A stretch of DNA of 64,000 bases, from assembly GCF_009708005.2 (NCBI RefSeq), contig NZ_CP052757.1:1-64000 (forward strand), given 5' to 3'. The notes under the pieces are model-generated. The model worked only from the letters and a program-made list of their open reading frames with translations. It was not told where the DNA came from and did not search any database. The first letter of the stretch is position 1; each line of letters opens with the position of its first letter. Of the stretch, positions 42,067-49,874 are shown one piece after another. The translations under genes were made by a program, and so were the position numbers. The DNA comes from Cellulosimicrobium protaetiae (lineage in GTDB: Bacteria > Actinomycetota > Actinomycetes > Actinomycetales > Cellulomonadaceae).

Positions 42067-42537
42067 TCAGCCGTCGAGACCTTCGACGAGCAAGGTCCGC
42101 GGGCCGGGGCCCTCGTCGGCGAGCGCGTCGTGCGGGTTGACGAGCACGCACTTGCGCAGCGACAGGCACCCGCAGCCGATGCAGTCCGTGAGGTGGTCGC
42201 GCAGGCGCGTGAGCTGCTCGATGCGCGCGTCGAGGTCGGCGTGCCACCCCGCCGAGAGGCGGTGCCAGTCCTTGGCGGTCGGCGTGCGGTCGCCGGGCAG
42301 CGTCGCGAGCGCCGCGCGGATGCGCGCGAGCGGGATACCGACGCGCTGGGACGCGCGCACGAACGCGACCCGGCGCAGCGTCTCGCGCGCGAAGCGCCGC
42401 TGGTTCCCGGGGGTCCGGCGGCTCGTGATGAGCCCCTCGCGCTCGTAGAAGTGCAGCGCGGACACCGCGACGCCGCTGCGCGCGGCGAGCTGCCCGACGG
42501 TGAGCTCGTCGCTCGGGGACAGGACGTCGTCGGGCAC
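42067..42537 (-). CDS. soxR: SoxR-type redox-sensing MerR regulator
   Basis: A 156-residue MerR-family regulator starting at GTG 42537 behind GAGGAG. The N-terminal winged helix (ELTVGQLAARSGVAVSALHFYEREGLI) is followed by a dimer helix and CIGCGCLSLRKC, with the four [2Fe-2S] ligands Cys119, Cys122, Cys124 and Cys130 in SoxR spacing. In actinobacteria SoxR answers redox-active metabolites such as phenazine-like or quinone compounds rather than superoxide. It is divergent from the quinone oxidoreductase-MFS pair, and a consensus-like SoxR box lies between them. The PhzE-like biosynthetic gene lies directly behind it. Confidence 0.9.
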   Translation of the reverse strand: MPDDVLSPSDELTVGQLAARSGVAVSALHFYEREGLITSRRTPGNQRRFARETLRRVAFVRASQRVGIPLARIRAALATLPGDRTPTAKDWHRLSAGWHADLDARIEQLTRLRDHLTDCIGCGCLSLRKCVLVNPHDALADEGPGPRTLLVEGLDG

Positions 42538-42586
42538 GCGGGCTCCTCGCCGGACAGGGGCTGCGACGCCGGTCCGTCGCAGCCGC

Positions 42587-42617
42587 TTGACCTCAACATT
42601 TGTTGAGGTTCGAGACT
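42587..42617 (+). promoter_or_regulatory. SoxR box inside the quinone oxidoreductase promoter
   Basis: The palindrome ACCTCAACA (42590-42598), TT, TGTTGAGGT (42601-42609) contains CCTCAA...TTGAGG, the known SoxR recognition sequence. A -35-like TTGACC lies at 42587-42592 and a -10-like GAGACT at 42612-42617, with a 19-bp spacer. That long spacer is typical of promoters that MerR-family proteins switch on by twisting DNA. Confidence 0.8.
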
Positions 42618-42697
42618 AGCAGGGCGTGCCCCGGACGGGTCGCGCGCCGTCGCCGCGGCGGCCCGGAACCGACCGGCACAAGACCGAGGAGCACCCG

Positions 42698-43738
42698 ATG
42701 GACGCCATCCGCCTGCACGCGTTCGGACCGCCCGAGAACCTCGTCCTCGACCAGGTCCCCGACCCCGTCCCCGGACCCGGTCAGGTCCGCGTCGCCGTCC
42801 GGGCGCACGGCGTCCACCTGCTCGACACGACCCTGCGCCGCGGCGAGGCGTCCGGCGGCCCGCTCCCCCTGCCCGCCCTGCCCACGATCCCGGGGCGCGA
42901 GGTCGCCGGGGTCGTGGACGCCGTCGGGCCCGGGGTCGACGCCGCGTGGCGAGGCCGCCGCGTCGCCGCCCACCTCGGCGCCACCCCCGACGGCGGCGGG
43001 TACGCCCGGCTCGCCGTCGTCCCGGTCGAGGCGCTGCACCGCGTCCCCGACCACGTCCCCGCGCCCGAGGCGATCGCGATGATCGGCACGGGCCGCACCG
43101 CCGTCGGGATCCTCGACCTCGCCGAGCTCGACGCGGCCGACACGGTCGTCCTCACCGCTGCGGCCGGCGGGCTCGGCACGCTCCTCGTGCAGAGCGCCCT
43201 CGCGGCAGGGGCGCGGGTCGTCGCGCTCGCAGGCGGCCCGGAGAAGGTCGCGCTCGTGTACTCACTCGCCAGGGGGGCGCACGCCGACCGGCTCGAGGTG
43301 ATCGACTACCGGGCCGAGGGCTGGCTCGACGAGGCGCGGGCCGCCGTCCGGCAGCACGCCCCGGACGGTGCGACCGTCCTGCTCGACGGCGTCGGCGGGG
43401 ACGCGGGCGCGGACGCCGCCGCGCTCGTCGCCCCGCACGGGCGCCTCGTGCTCTTCGGATGGTCGTCGGGCGAGCCGAACCGCGCCGGTGACATCGACCA
43501 CGACGCCGGGAACGTCACGAATTCCGGGGCGGGAGCGGTCACGCGCGACGTACGGTGGGCCGTCGGACCCCGGGCCCGACCCTGGGGAGACCTGTTCGAC
43601 CTGCAGGAGCGCGCGCTCGCGCTCGCGGCGGACGGGACGTGGCACGTCGTCACGCACCAGGTACCCCTCGCGGAGGCAGCGCGCGCCCACCGCGAGCTCG
43701 AAGCGCGCGCCACCACCGGAAAGGTCGTTCTCGTATGA
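42698..43738 (+). CDS. Zinc-type alcohol dehydrogenase-like quinone oxidoreductase
   Basis: A 346-residue MDR-superfamily NADPH oxidoreductase of the zeta-crystallin/Qor class. ATG 42698 follows GAGGAG. The N-terminal GroES-like part has LPALPTIPGREVAGVVDAVGPGVD. The Rossmann motif is TAAAGGLGTLLVQSALAAGARVVALAG, and VIDYRAEGW and VLLDGVGG follow. The catalytic zinc ligands of alcohol dehydrogenases are missing, as in quinone reductases. It should reduce quinone-like toxic compounds using NADPH. It is controlled by the SoxR box just upstream, and its stop overlaps the MFS start (ATGA). Confidence 0.88.
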   Translation: MDAIRLHAFGPPENLVLDQVPDPVPGPGQVRVAVRAHGVHLLDTTLRRGEASGGPLPLPALPTIPGREVAGVVDAVGPGVDAAWRGRRVAAHLGATPDGGGYARLAVVPVEALHRVPDHVPAPEAIAMIGTGRTAVGILDLAELDAADTVVLTAAAGGLGTLLVQSALAAGARVVALAGGPEKVALVYSLARGAHADRLEVIDYRAEGWLDEARAAVRQHAPDGATVLLDGVGGDAGADAAALVAPHGRLVLFGWSSGEPNRAGDIDHDAGNVTNSGAGAVTRDVRWAVGPRARPWGDLFDLQERALALAADGTWHVVTHQVPLAEAARAHRELEARATTGKVVLV

Positions 43739-45225
43739 CGGCGGACCCTCGCACGGACGTCGGCTCCCCCACGTCCGACACCTCGGCCGACCCCGCCGGC
43801 ACGCTCTCCCCCGGGACGCAGCGCACCGTGCTCTTCGGCATGGTCGCGTTCGTGTTCCTCGGTGCGTTCGAGGCGCTGGCGGTCGCCACCGCCATGCCGA
43901 CCGTCGCCGTCGAGCTCGACGGCCTCACCCTGTACACGCTCGCGTTCGCCGCGTCGCTCGCGTCGAGCGTCGTCGGCATGGTCGCGTCCGGCCGCTGGAG
44001 CGACCGCGCGGGCCCGACGACGCCCCTGTGGACGGGCATCGGGCTCTTCCTCGCCGGTCTGCTCGTCGCGGGCCTCGCGCAGGACATGCTCGTCCTCGTC
44101 GCGGGCCGGGTGCTCCAGGGCGTCGGGACGGGCCTGTACATCGTCGCGCTCTACGTGCTCGTCGCGCGCGTCTTCCCCGTCGACCGCCGTCCGAAGGTCT
44201 TCGCCGCGTTCGCCGCCGCCTGGGTGATCCCGTCGATCGTCGGCCCCGCCATCGCCGGGCTGGTCGTCGAGCACGTCGGCTGGCGCTGGGTCTTCCTCGC
44301 CGTCCCGGTCCTCGCCGTCCCTGCCCTGATCCTCATGCGACCCGGCATGCGCGCCGCGCGCGGGTCCGGCCCGGACGACGCAGCCACCGCCGCGCCCGAC
44401 GACCTGTCCTCCCCGATCGAGGACGCCCCGCCGTACGGGACAGTCGACGCCGAGTCGCCGCTCGACCGGACCGCGCGCCAGGCGTCGCTCACCTGGGCGG
44501 TCGTGGCCGCCGTCGGGATCGGCGCCCTGAACTACGCGGGGCAGCTCCGCGGCCTCGGGCTCGTCGCCCTGCTCGTCGCCTCGCTCGCGGCCGTCGCGCT
44601 CGCCGTCCCGCGCCTGCTCCCCCCGGGCACGACCCGCGCGGCGCGCGGCCTGCCGAGCGTCATCGCCATCCGCGGCCTCGTCGCCGCCGCGTTCACCGGC
44701 GCCGAGGTGCTGCTCCCGCTCCTCCTGTCGCACGAGCGCGGCCTCGCGCCGTCGCTCGCGGGCGCCGTGCTCACGTTCGGCGCCGTCGGCTGGTCGACCG
44801 GCTCGTGGCTGCGCGGCCGCGCGACGTGGGGGCTCGCCCACGCCGGGTACGTACGCCTCGGCGGTGCCCTCGTCGCGCTCGGCGTCGCCGGCGCGGCGCT
44901 GCTCGCGTGGACCGCCGTCCCGCCCGTCGTCGGCATGGTCGCGTGGACCCTCGCGGGCCTCGGCATGGGCATGACCCACCCGACGCTCTCGGTGCTGACG
45001 CTCGAGCTCTCGCCCGTCGCCGAGCAGGGCGCCAACTCGTCCGCGCTCCAGGTGTCCGACGCCGTCGCCGCCGCGACCGCGCTCGCCGTCACCGGGTCGC
45101 TCCTGTGGGCCCTGCACCCGACGCTCGGTCTCGCGTCGTACGTCGTGTGCTTCGGTGTGACGGTCCTCCTCGCCGCCGGCGTCGCGCTCCTCGCCCCCCG
45201 CACCCGCCCGACCCTCACGAGGTAG
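43735..45225 (+). CDS. MFS efflux transporter (14-helix drug exporter type)
   Basis: A 496-residue transporter with about 14 membrane helices. The first helix pair and loop read VAFVFLGAFEALAVATAMPTVAVELDG and SSVVGMVASGRWSDRAGP (motif A-like), then AGRVLQGVGTGLYIVALYVLV and VPSIVGPAIAGLVVEHVGWRWVF (motif C-like, typical of drug/H+ antiporters). It is translationally coupled to the SoxR-controlled quinone oxidoreductase, so it is probably induced by redox-active molecules and exports them. It could be the exporter for the product of the neighbouring cluster, which is inference. Confidence 0.88.
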   Translation: MTADPRTDVGSPTSDTSADPAGTLSPGTQRTVLFGMVAFVFLGAFEALAVATAMPTVAVELDGLTLYTLAFAASLASSVVGMVASGRWSDRAGPTTPLWTGIGLFLAGLLVAGLAQDMLVLVAGRVLQGVGTGLYIVALYVLVARVFPVDRRPKVFAAFAAAWVIPSIVGPAIAGLVVEHVGWRWVFLAVPVLAVPALILMRPGMRAARGSGPDDAATAAPDDLSSPIEDAPPYGTVDAESPLDRTARQASLTWAVVAAVGIGALNYAGQLRGLGLVALLVASLAAVALAVPRLLPPGTTRAARGLPSVIAIRGLVAAAFTGAEVLLPLLLSHERGLAPSLAGAVLTFGAVGWSTGSWLRGRATWGLAHAGYVRLGGALVALGVAGAALLAWTAVPPVVGMVAWTLAGLGMGMTHPTLSVLTLELSPVAEQGANSSALQVSDAVAAATALAVTGSLLWALHPTLGLASYVVCFGVTVLLAAGVALLAPRTRPTLTR

Positions 45226-45240
45226 CCCCCGGGGAGCGGG

Positions 45241-45384
45241 GAACCACGGTCCCGCGAGAGAGAACCCCGGGCCGAGGGAGAACCGTGGTCACGCGAAGTA
45301 GAACCGTGGTCGGCCGAGGTAGAACGGTGGTTGGCCGAGGTAGAACCGTGGTACGCCGAGGTAGAACGCTGGTCGCCTTGCCCG
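45241..45384 (+). repeat. 21-bp tandem repeat array, forward orientation
   Basis: Seven units begin with GAAC at 45241, 45262, 45280, 45301, 45322, 45343 and 45364: a 21-bp step, with one 18-bp step. The rough consensus is GAACCGTGGTC, then G/A-rich CGCGAGGTA; the middle units are nearly identical. It starts 15 nt after the MFS stop. The units are adjacent with no unique spacers, so this is not a CRISPR array. Confidence 0.85.
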
Positions 45385-45409
45385 ACGGCGCGTGGTCGCC
45401 CTGGGTGGT

Positions 45410-45506
45410 CGGGGTGGGTGGTGGCGCCGCGTCTACCATCCGCGGGCCTCGTTCCTCGGCCCGCTCCCGCCAGGCCCGCCACGACGCGGCACCACCACCC
45501 ACCCCG
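45410..45506. terminator. Large inverted repeat between the two 21-bp arrays
   Basis: Arms of 24 bp at 45410-45433 and 45483-45506 are complementary with one mismatch (the arms contain GGGGTGGGTGGTGG and CCACCACCCACCCC), with a 49-nt loop. It can act as a bidirectional terminator between the convergent MFS and CbiX genes. From 45507 to 45789 I see neither gene nor further clear structure, only GC-rich unbiased sequence. Confidence 0.6.
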
Positions 45507-45789
45507 CCCGGCGTCGTCTCACGCTGGTCTCGGCTCACCTCGAGCAGATCCCTGCGGTGCCGGTCCGCTCGCACCGCGCCCGTGCCGCGGCCTCGCGCGC
45601 CCGGCCAGGCCGGGCTTCCCCGCCCCGTCGCGCCGAGCAGGCGGTTCTGGCTGGTCCTGGTCACGTGACGCGCCCGGATCGCCTGCTGGCCCGCCCCAGA
45701 TCGCCTGATCGGCTATGCCGCGCACGTCCGCCGGAACCGCCCATCGGCAGACCGGGACGCGCGACCGACCGTCGTCGGGCGGGACCAGC

Positions 45790-45965
45790 GTTCGCCTTCG
45801 CCAGCCACGGCTCAATCTCGCGTGACCACGGTTCTACTTCGCGTGACCACGGTTCTACTTCGCTTGACCACGGTTCTACTTCGCGTGACCACGGTTCTAT
45901 CTCGGCCGACCAGGGTTCTACCTCCTGGGACTGCGGCTCTACGTCGGCAGGCTGCGGCTCTCACT
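45790..45965 (-). repeat. 21-bp tandem repeat array, reverse orientation
   Basis: The reverse complement of the 45241 array. GTTC/GCTC marks recur at 45810, 45831, 45852, 45873, 45894, 45915, 45936 and 45957, exactly 21 bp apart, with a degenerate ninth mark at 45790. The middle units read CGTGACCACGGTTCTACTT. The last units overlap the 3' end of the CbiX-type gene and provide its TAG stop (CTA at 45939-45941). Together with the forward array this forms a giant inverted arrangement. Confidence 0.85.
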
Positions 45966-46862
45966 CGCGAGGGTGGTTGCGGCGGTGGCGTAGCGGTCGA
46001 GGACGATCGCGGTGAGGCGGGCGTCCGGGGCGAGGGGGGCGGTGACGACGTCGCCGCCGGCCTCGAGGACGCGGTCGTAGAAGAAGCCCGGCGCGAGGAG
46101 GTAGGCCGCGACGACGACGCGCCCGCCCGGGGCGAGGTCGGCGCGGGCGGCGGCGACGGCGTCGGGCACGGAGGGCTTGGCCATGGCGCCGTAGCCGACC
46201 GTGACCGGGCCGGGCACGCGCTCGCGCAGTCCGGCGGCCAGCTCCTCGACGTCACGGGCGGCGCCCGGGCGGCTCGAACCGGCGGCGGCGACCACGACGG
46301 CGTCGCCCGGGCGCAGGCCGGCCTCCGCCAGGCGGTCGGCGAGCAGGTCCACGAGGCGGAGGTCGGGGCCGAGCGGGGTCGACGCGGCAGCGCGACCGGC
46401 GCCGGGACCACGGTCTTCGACCGCCGCCGCGACGTCGACGCTCACGTGGAACCCTCCCGAGAGCAGGAGCGGCACGACCACCGCGTCGCGAGACGAGGCC
46501 GACACCGCGTTCGCCGGAGCTCCCGGCTCGCCGTCGTCCACGGTCGGCCCGTCCGAGGCCGAGCCGTCCGCCGTCGGGCTGACAGGGGCGACGACCGACG
46601 TCACGACGTCCGCGACCTCGGGCTGCTGCACGTCGACGAACGCCTCGCGGACGTCGAGGTCGGGGCGCGCGGCACGGACGTCGTCGAGCAGGGCGCGGAT
46701 CACGTCGCGGCCGGTGAGGTCGTTCGTGCCGTGCGAGCAGCCGATCAGGACGGGCGCGGCACCGGGCCTCCCGCCGTCGGCAGCCCCCGGCCGGGCGTCG
46801 GACGACGCCCCCGAGGTGTCGGACGACGCTCCCGAGGGGAAGGCCAGGATCTCCGCGCTCAT
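45939..46862 (-). CDS. Sirohydrochlorin chelatase-like protein (CbiX/SirB type)
   Basis: A 307-residue protein with two CbiX half-domains: VLIGCSHGTNDLTGRDVIRALLDDVRAARPDLDVREAFVDVQQPEV, VVVPLLLSGGFHVSVDV and, in the second half, VVAAAGSSRPGAARDVEELA and VVVAAYLLAPGFFYDRV. His in CSHGT and GGFHV are the metal/tetrapyrrole ligands. It should insert iron into sirohydrochlorin to give siroheme for the nitrite reductase NirB upstream. An Ala/Asp/Ser-rich insert lies between strands in the first half. ATG 46862 overlaps the NnaR-like gene's stop. The C-terminal residues are encoded inside the 21-bp repeat array. Confidence 0.85.
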   Translation of the reverse strand: MSAEILAFPSGASSDTSGASSDARPGAADGGRPGAAPVLIGCSHGTNDLTGRDVIRALLDDVRAARPDLDVREAFVDVQQPEVADVVTSVVAPVSPTADGSASDGPTVDDGEPGAPANAVSASSRDAVVVPLLLSGGFHVSVDVAAAVEDRGPGAGRAAASTPLGPDLRLVDLLADRLAEAGLRPGDAVVVAAAGSSRPGAARDVEELAAGLRERVPGPVTVGYGAMAKPSVPDAVAAARADLAPGGRVVVAAYLLAPGFFYDRVLEAGGDVVTAPLAPDARLTAIVLDRYATAATTLASESRSLPT

Positions 46863-48079
46863 GCGAGCTCCAATCGGTATCCGCGCTTGACGACGGTCTT
46901 GACGAGGTCGCGCCGGCCGGTCGCCTCGCGCAGGCGCGCGACGGCGACCTCGGCGGCGTGGGGGTCGCGCGAGTCGCCGGGCAGGACGTCGAGCACGTCG
47001 TCGCGCGTGACGACGTCGCCGCGGCGCGCGGCGAGCAGGCGCAGCACCTCGAGGCTGCTGGGCGAGAGGGGCAGCACCTCGCCGTCGAGCACGGCAACGC
47101 GCGAGCGGATCTGCAGCACCCCGGCGACGGTCGCGAGCGCGACCGTCTCGGCCTGCTCGTAGTGCGCGACGAGGGTGCGCACGAGCGCGCCGAGCCGTCC
47201 GCGCTCGGGCTGGAGCGGGGTGATGCCCCGGTGCTCGAGAGGCTTCGCGGTGATGGGCCCGACGGCCGCGGCGACCATGGACCCGTCCTGGAACCGCGAC
47301 ACGACGAGGCGGCCCACGCCGTGCTCCTCGGCCGCGCTCAGCCACGCCTCGGCGCCGGGCGCGGAGGTGAACACGACGGCGTCGATCTCCCCGACGGCGG
47401 CAGCCTCCACGGACGCGCGCAGCGCCTCGGGGTCGGGCGGCGGCCCCCAGCGGTACACGACGAGGCTCGCGACCTCGGCACCGGCCTCGGCGAAGACGAC
47501 GTCGAGGCCGTCGGCGCCGGCACCGTGGTGCTGGACGGCGATGCGCAGCCCGGAGACGCCCTCGCCGAGCAGCACGTCGGCGATCTCGGCCGACGTCTCC
47601 GACTCGGCGACCCAGTCGGCGGTGAGCCCGGCGGCCTGGATCGCGCCGCGCGCCTTGGGCCCGCGCGCGACGATCCGCGCGTCGGCGAGGACCTCGAGCA
47701 GGCGGTCGGCGAGGCCGTGCACGTCGGCGGCCTCGACCCAGGAGCGGAAGCCGATGCCCGTCGTGACGACGACGACGTCCGGCGGGTGCTCGACGAGGTC
47801 GCGCGTCCCGGCGAGGAGCTGCTCGTCGTCGGCGTGCGGGATCATGCTCAGCGCGGGCGCGTGGCGGACCTCGGCACCTCGGCGTTGCAGGGCGGCGGCG
47901 AGCTCGCTCTTGCGGCGGTCGGCCGTGACGAGCACCGTGCAGCCCGCCATGACCTGGCCGAGCGCGGGGCGGTCGCCGCCAGTGTCGGACGCGAGATCGA
48001 CCCGTGCGTCCGAGATCGACCCTCCGTGGGTCGACGTCGCGGCGGGCGGTTCGATCCCGGTGCTGCCGGTGCCGGTCAC
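46859..48079 (-). CDS. nnaR: NnaR-type regulator: uroporphyrinogen-III synthase-like domain with C-terminal winged helix
   Basis: A 406-residue fusion. Residues about 45-300 are HemD-like (VLVTADRRKSELAAALQRRGAEVRHAPALSMIP, VVVVTTGIGFRSWVEAA, VVFTSAPGAEAWLSAAEE, VAAVGPITAKPLEHRGITPLQPERGRLGALVRTL). Residues about 315-406 are an OmpR-type DNA-binding wing (LSPSSLEVLRLLAARRGDVVTRDDVLDVLPGDSRDPHAAEVAVARLREATGRRDLVKTVVKRGYRLEL). In Streptomyces and Mycobacterium this fusion, NnaR, activates nitrate and nitrite assimilation genes. Its place within the nir/nas locus supports the name. It may sense a tetrapyrrole intermediate. It starts at GTG 48079, overlapping the CysG stop. Confidence 0.88.
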   Translation of the reverse strand: MTGTGSTGIEPPAATSTHGGSISDARVDLASDTGGDRPALGQVMAGCTVLVTADRRKSELAAALQRRGAEVRHAPALSMIPHADDEQLLAGTRDLVEHPPDVVVVTTGIGFRSWVEAADVHGLADRLLEVLADARIVARGPKARGAIQAAGLTADWVAESETSAEIADVLLGEGVSGLRIAVQHHGAGADGLDVVFAEAGAEVASLVVYRWGPPPDPEALRASVEAAAVGEIDAVVFTSAPGAEAWLSAAEEHGVGRLVVSRFQDGSMVAAAVGPITAKPLEHRGITPLQPERGRLGALVRTLVAHYEQAETVALATVAGVLQIRSRVAVLDGEVLPLSPSSLEVLRLLAARRGDVVTRDDVLDVLPGDSRDPHAAEVAVARLREATGRRDLVKTVVKRGYRLELA

Positions 48080-49443
48080 GCGACCGTCGCCGGGTCGAGC
48101 CGTCCCTCGGCGGCGACGTCCCCCACCACGATGATCGCCGGGGCCCGGACCCCGACCTGGGCGGCGCGCTCCACGATCTCGCCGAGCGGAGCCCGCGTGA
48201 CGCGCTGCCGCGGCGTCGAACCGCTCTCCACGATCGCGACGGGCAGCGCGGGGTCGGCCCCGGCGGCGAGCGCCTGGGCCGTGATGCGTGCGAGCTGCGA
48301 GACACCCATGAGGACCACCAGCGTAGCCGTGCGGTCACGGACACCGGCGAGCGCGGCGTCGTCGAGGCCGTCGTGACCGCTGATCACGTGGAACGCGGCG
48401 ACCGTCCCGCGGTGCGTGAGCGGGATGCCCGCGAGCGCCGGGACACTCAGCGCGCTGGACACGCCCGGCACGACGTCGACCGGCACGCCCGCCTCGCGGC
48501 ACGCGATCACCTCCTCGCCGCCCCGCCCGTAGACGAACGGGTCGCCACCCTTGAGCCGCACGACGCGCCGGCCGCGCTGCGCCTGCTCCACGAGGATCGC
48601 GTTGATCTCGTGCTGCGGCACGGGATGGTTCCCGGGCGTCTTGCCGACGTCGATCACCTCGACGCCGGGCGCGAGCTCGTCGAGCACGTCGACGGGCCCG
48701 AGCCGGTCGGCCACGACGACGTCCGCCTCCGCGAGCGCCCGGCGGCCCCGGACGGTGAGCAGGTCGACGGCGCCAGGTCCCCCGCCGACGAGCGTCACGC
48801 TCCCGAGCCCGCCGGTGGCGGGACGGTGGCGCCGCTGGTCGGCCCCGCCGGACCGCAGGTGCTCGGCGATCGCGTCGCGCACCGCGCGGGCGCGCCGCGG
48901 GTCCGCACCGCCGTCGCGCCGCTCCGCCGAGCTGTCGGCGGCTCGTCGCGCCCGGGCGCGACCGGCTGCTGACAGGTGCGCCGGGGGGACGTCCGTGACG
49001 ACCCCGACGAGCACGTCCCCGCTGTGCGTCGTGGCGGGCGTGCGTGCGGTGCCCTCGTGCGCGGCCCCGGCGTTGACGCACCAGGTGCGGCGCGCTGCCG
49101 CCCACGCGGCGACGTCGCGGTTGGTCCCCGAGTCGTCCGTCGCGGCGAGCACGAGCCACGCGTCCTCGACGTCCGACTCGCGGACCTCGCGCGGCGCCCA
49201 GGTGACGCGACCGCCCGGTGCGGCCCCGCCGTCGGGCAGCGGCTGGGCGGACGACGGCGCGAGGAGCGGGGCGTGCAGCGAGGCGGTGACGAGGTCGCGC
49301 AGGTCCTCGCAGACCTGGGGCGCGACGACGCGGACGTGCGCGCCGTCGTCCGCCATCGCCCGCGCGCGGCGGGCCGCGACGGGACCGCCGCCGGCGACGA
49401 GGACCGTGCGCCCGGCGAGGTCGAGCCCGAGGAGCGTGGTCAC
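48076..49443 (-). CDS. cysG: Siroheme synthase-type protein: precorrin-2 dehydrogenase plus uroporphyrinogen-III C-methyltransferase
   Basis: A 455-residue protein starting at GTG 49443. Residues 1-about 200 form the NAD-binding dehydrogenase/ferrochelatase part (LAGRTVLVAGGGPVAARRARAMADDGAHVRVVAP; LVLAATDDSGTNRDVAAWA; WCVNAGAA). Residues about 215-455 form the SUMT methyltransferase (SVTLVGGGPGAVDLLTVRGRRALAEADVVVADRL; VRLKGGDPFVYGRGGEE; VVPGVSSALSVPALAGIPLTHRG). It converts uroporphyrinogen III towards sirohydrochlorin and siroheme, the NirB cofactor. It is translationally coupled to NirD upstream and NnaR downstream. Ala/Gly-rich inserts in the dehydrogenase part lengthen it slightly. Confidence 0.9.
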   Translation of the reverse strand: MTTLLGLDLAGRTVLVAGGGPVAARRARAMADDGAHVRVVAPQVCEDLRDLVTASLHAPLLAPSSAQPLPDGGAAPGGRVTWAPREVRESDVEDAWLVLAATDDSGTNRDVAAWAAARRTWCVNAGAAHEGTARTPATTHSGDVLVGVVTDVPPAHLSAAGRARARRAADSSAERRDGGADPRRARAVRDAIAEHLRSGGADQRRHRPATGGLGSVTLVGGGPGAVDLLTVRGRRALAEADVVVADRLGPVDVLDELAPGVEVIDVGKTPGNHPVPQHEINAILVEQAQRGRRVVRLKGGDPFVYGRGGEEVIACREAGVPVDVVPGVSSALSVPALAGIPLTHRGTVAAFHVISGHDGLDDAALAGVRDRTATLVVLMGVSQLARITAQALAAGADPALPVAIVESGSTPRQRVTRAPLGEIVERAAQVGVRAPAIIVVGDVAAEGRLDPATVA

Positions 49444-49874
49444 GGCGCACCGTCCGCGGTGGCGTCCGGACGGGCGACGGGACGGTCGCCGACGTGCACG
49501 ACGCCGTCGCGCACCTCGGCGGGCCACGTCGCCAGGTCCGGGGCGAGGCCCTGGACGGGCACGTACCCGGCAGCCTCGAGGCACCGGCCGGTCGCGAGGT
49601 CGAAGACCTGCTTGTACATCGGGCCAGCCACGGTCGGTACGCCGCCGCGCGTGCCGACGATCCCGCGCGACATGACGTTCGCGCCCGAGTACGGGTCGCG
49701 CTGCTGCACCACGCGCACGGTGTCGTCCGGGAGGCGGAACAGCGCGACCTGCACGCCGCCCACGAGGGCGGCGGCGCCGCGCTCGACGAGCAGGTCGCGC
49801 AGGAGGCACACGCGCTCCCACTCCGTGGTCTCCATCGTTACCGGGCCGGCCTGCTCTGCTGACGCGACGCTCAT
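49440..49874 (-). CDS. nirD: Assimilatory nitrite reductase small subunit
   Basis: A 144-residue Rieske-like-fold protein: WERVCLLRDLLVERGAAALVGGVQVALFRLPDDTVRVVQQRDPYSGANVMSRGIVG and VFDLATGRCLEAAGYVPVQG. As in other NirD proteins, the CxH...CxxH ligands for a Rieske cluster are absent, so it is structural rather than redox-active. It works with NirB in NADH-dependent reduction of nitrite to ammonium in the cytoplasm. ATG 49874 overlaps the NirB stop (ATGA), and its own stop overlaps the CysG start (GTGA). Confidence 0.92.
   Translation of the reverse strand: MSVASAEQAGPVTMETTEWERVCLLRDLLVERGAAALVGGVQVALFRLPDDTVRVVQQRDPYSGANVMSRGIVGTRGGVPTVAGPMYKQVFDLATGRCLEAAGYVPVQGLAPDLATWPAEVRDGVVHVGDRPVARPDATADGAP

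Noticed and set aside
45241-45700. A protein with heptapeptide repeats (RGRTVVG-like) encoded across the 21-bp array
   Set aside because: 21 bp divides by three, so any frame gives a 7-residue repeat. There is no domain, no ribosome site and no coding bias.
45241-45965. Possible CRISPR array
   Set aside because: The 21-bp units are directly adjacent with no unique spacers, and no cas genes are present.
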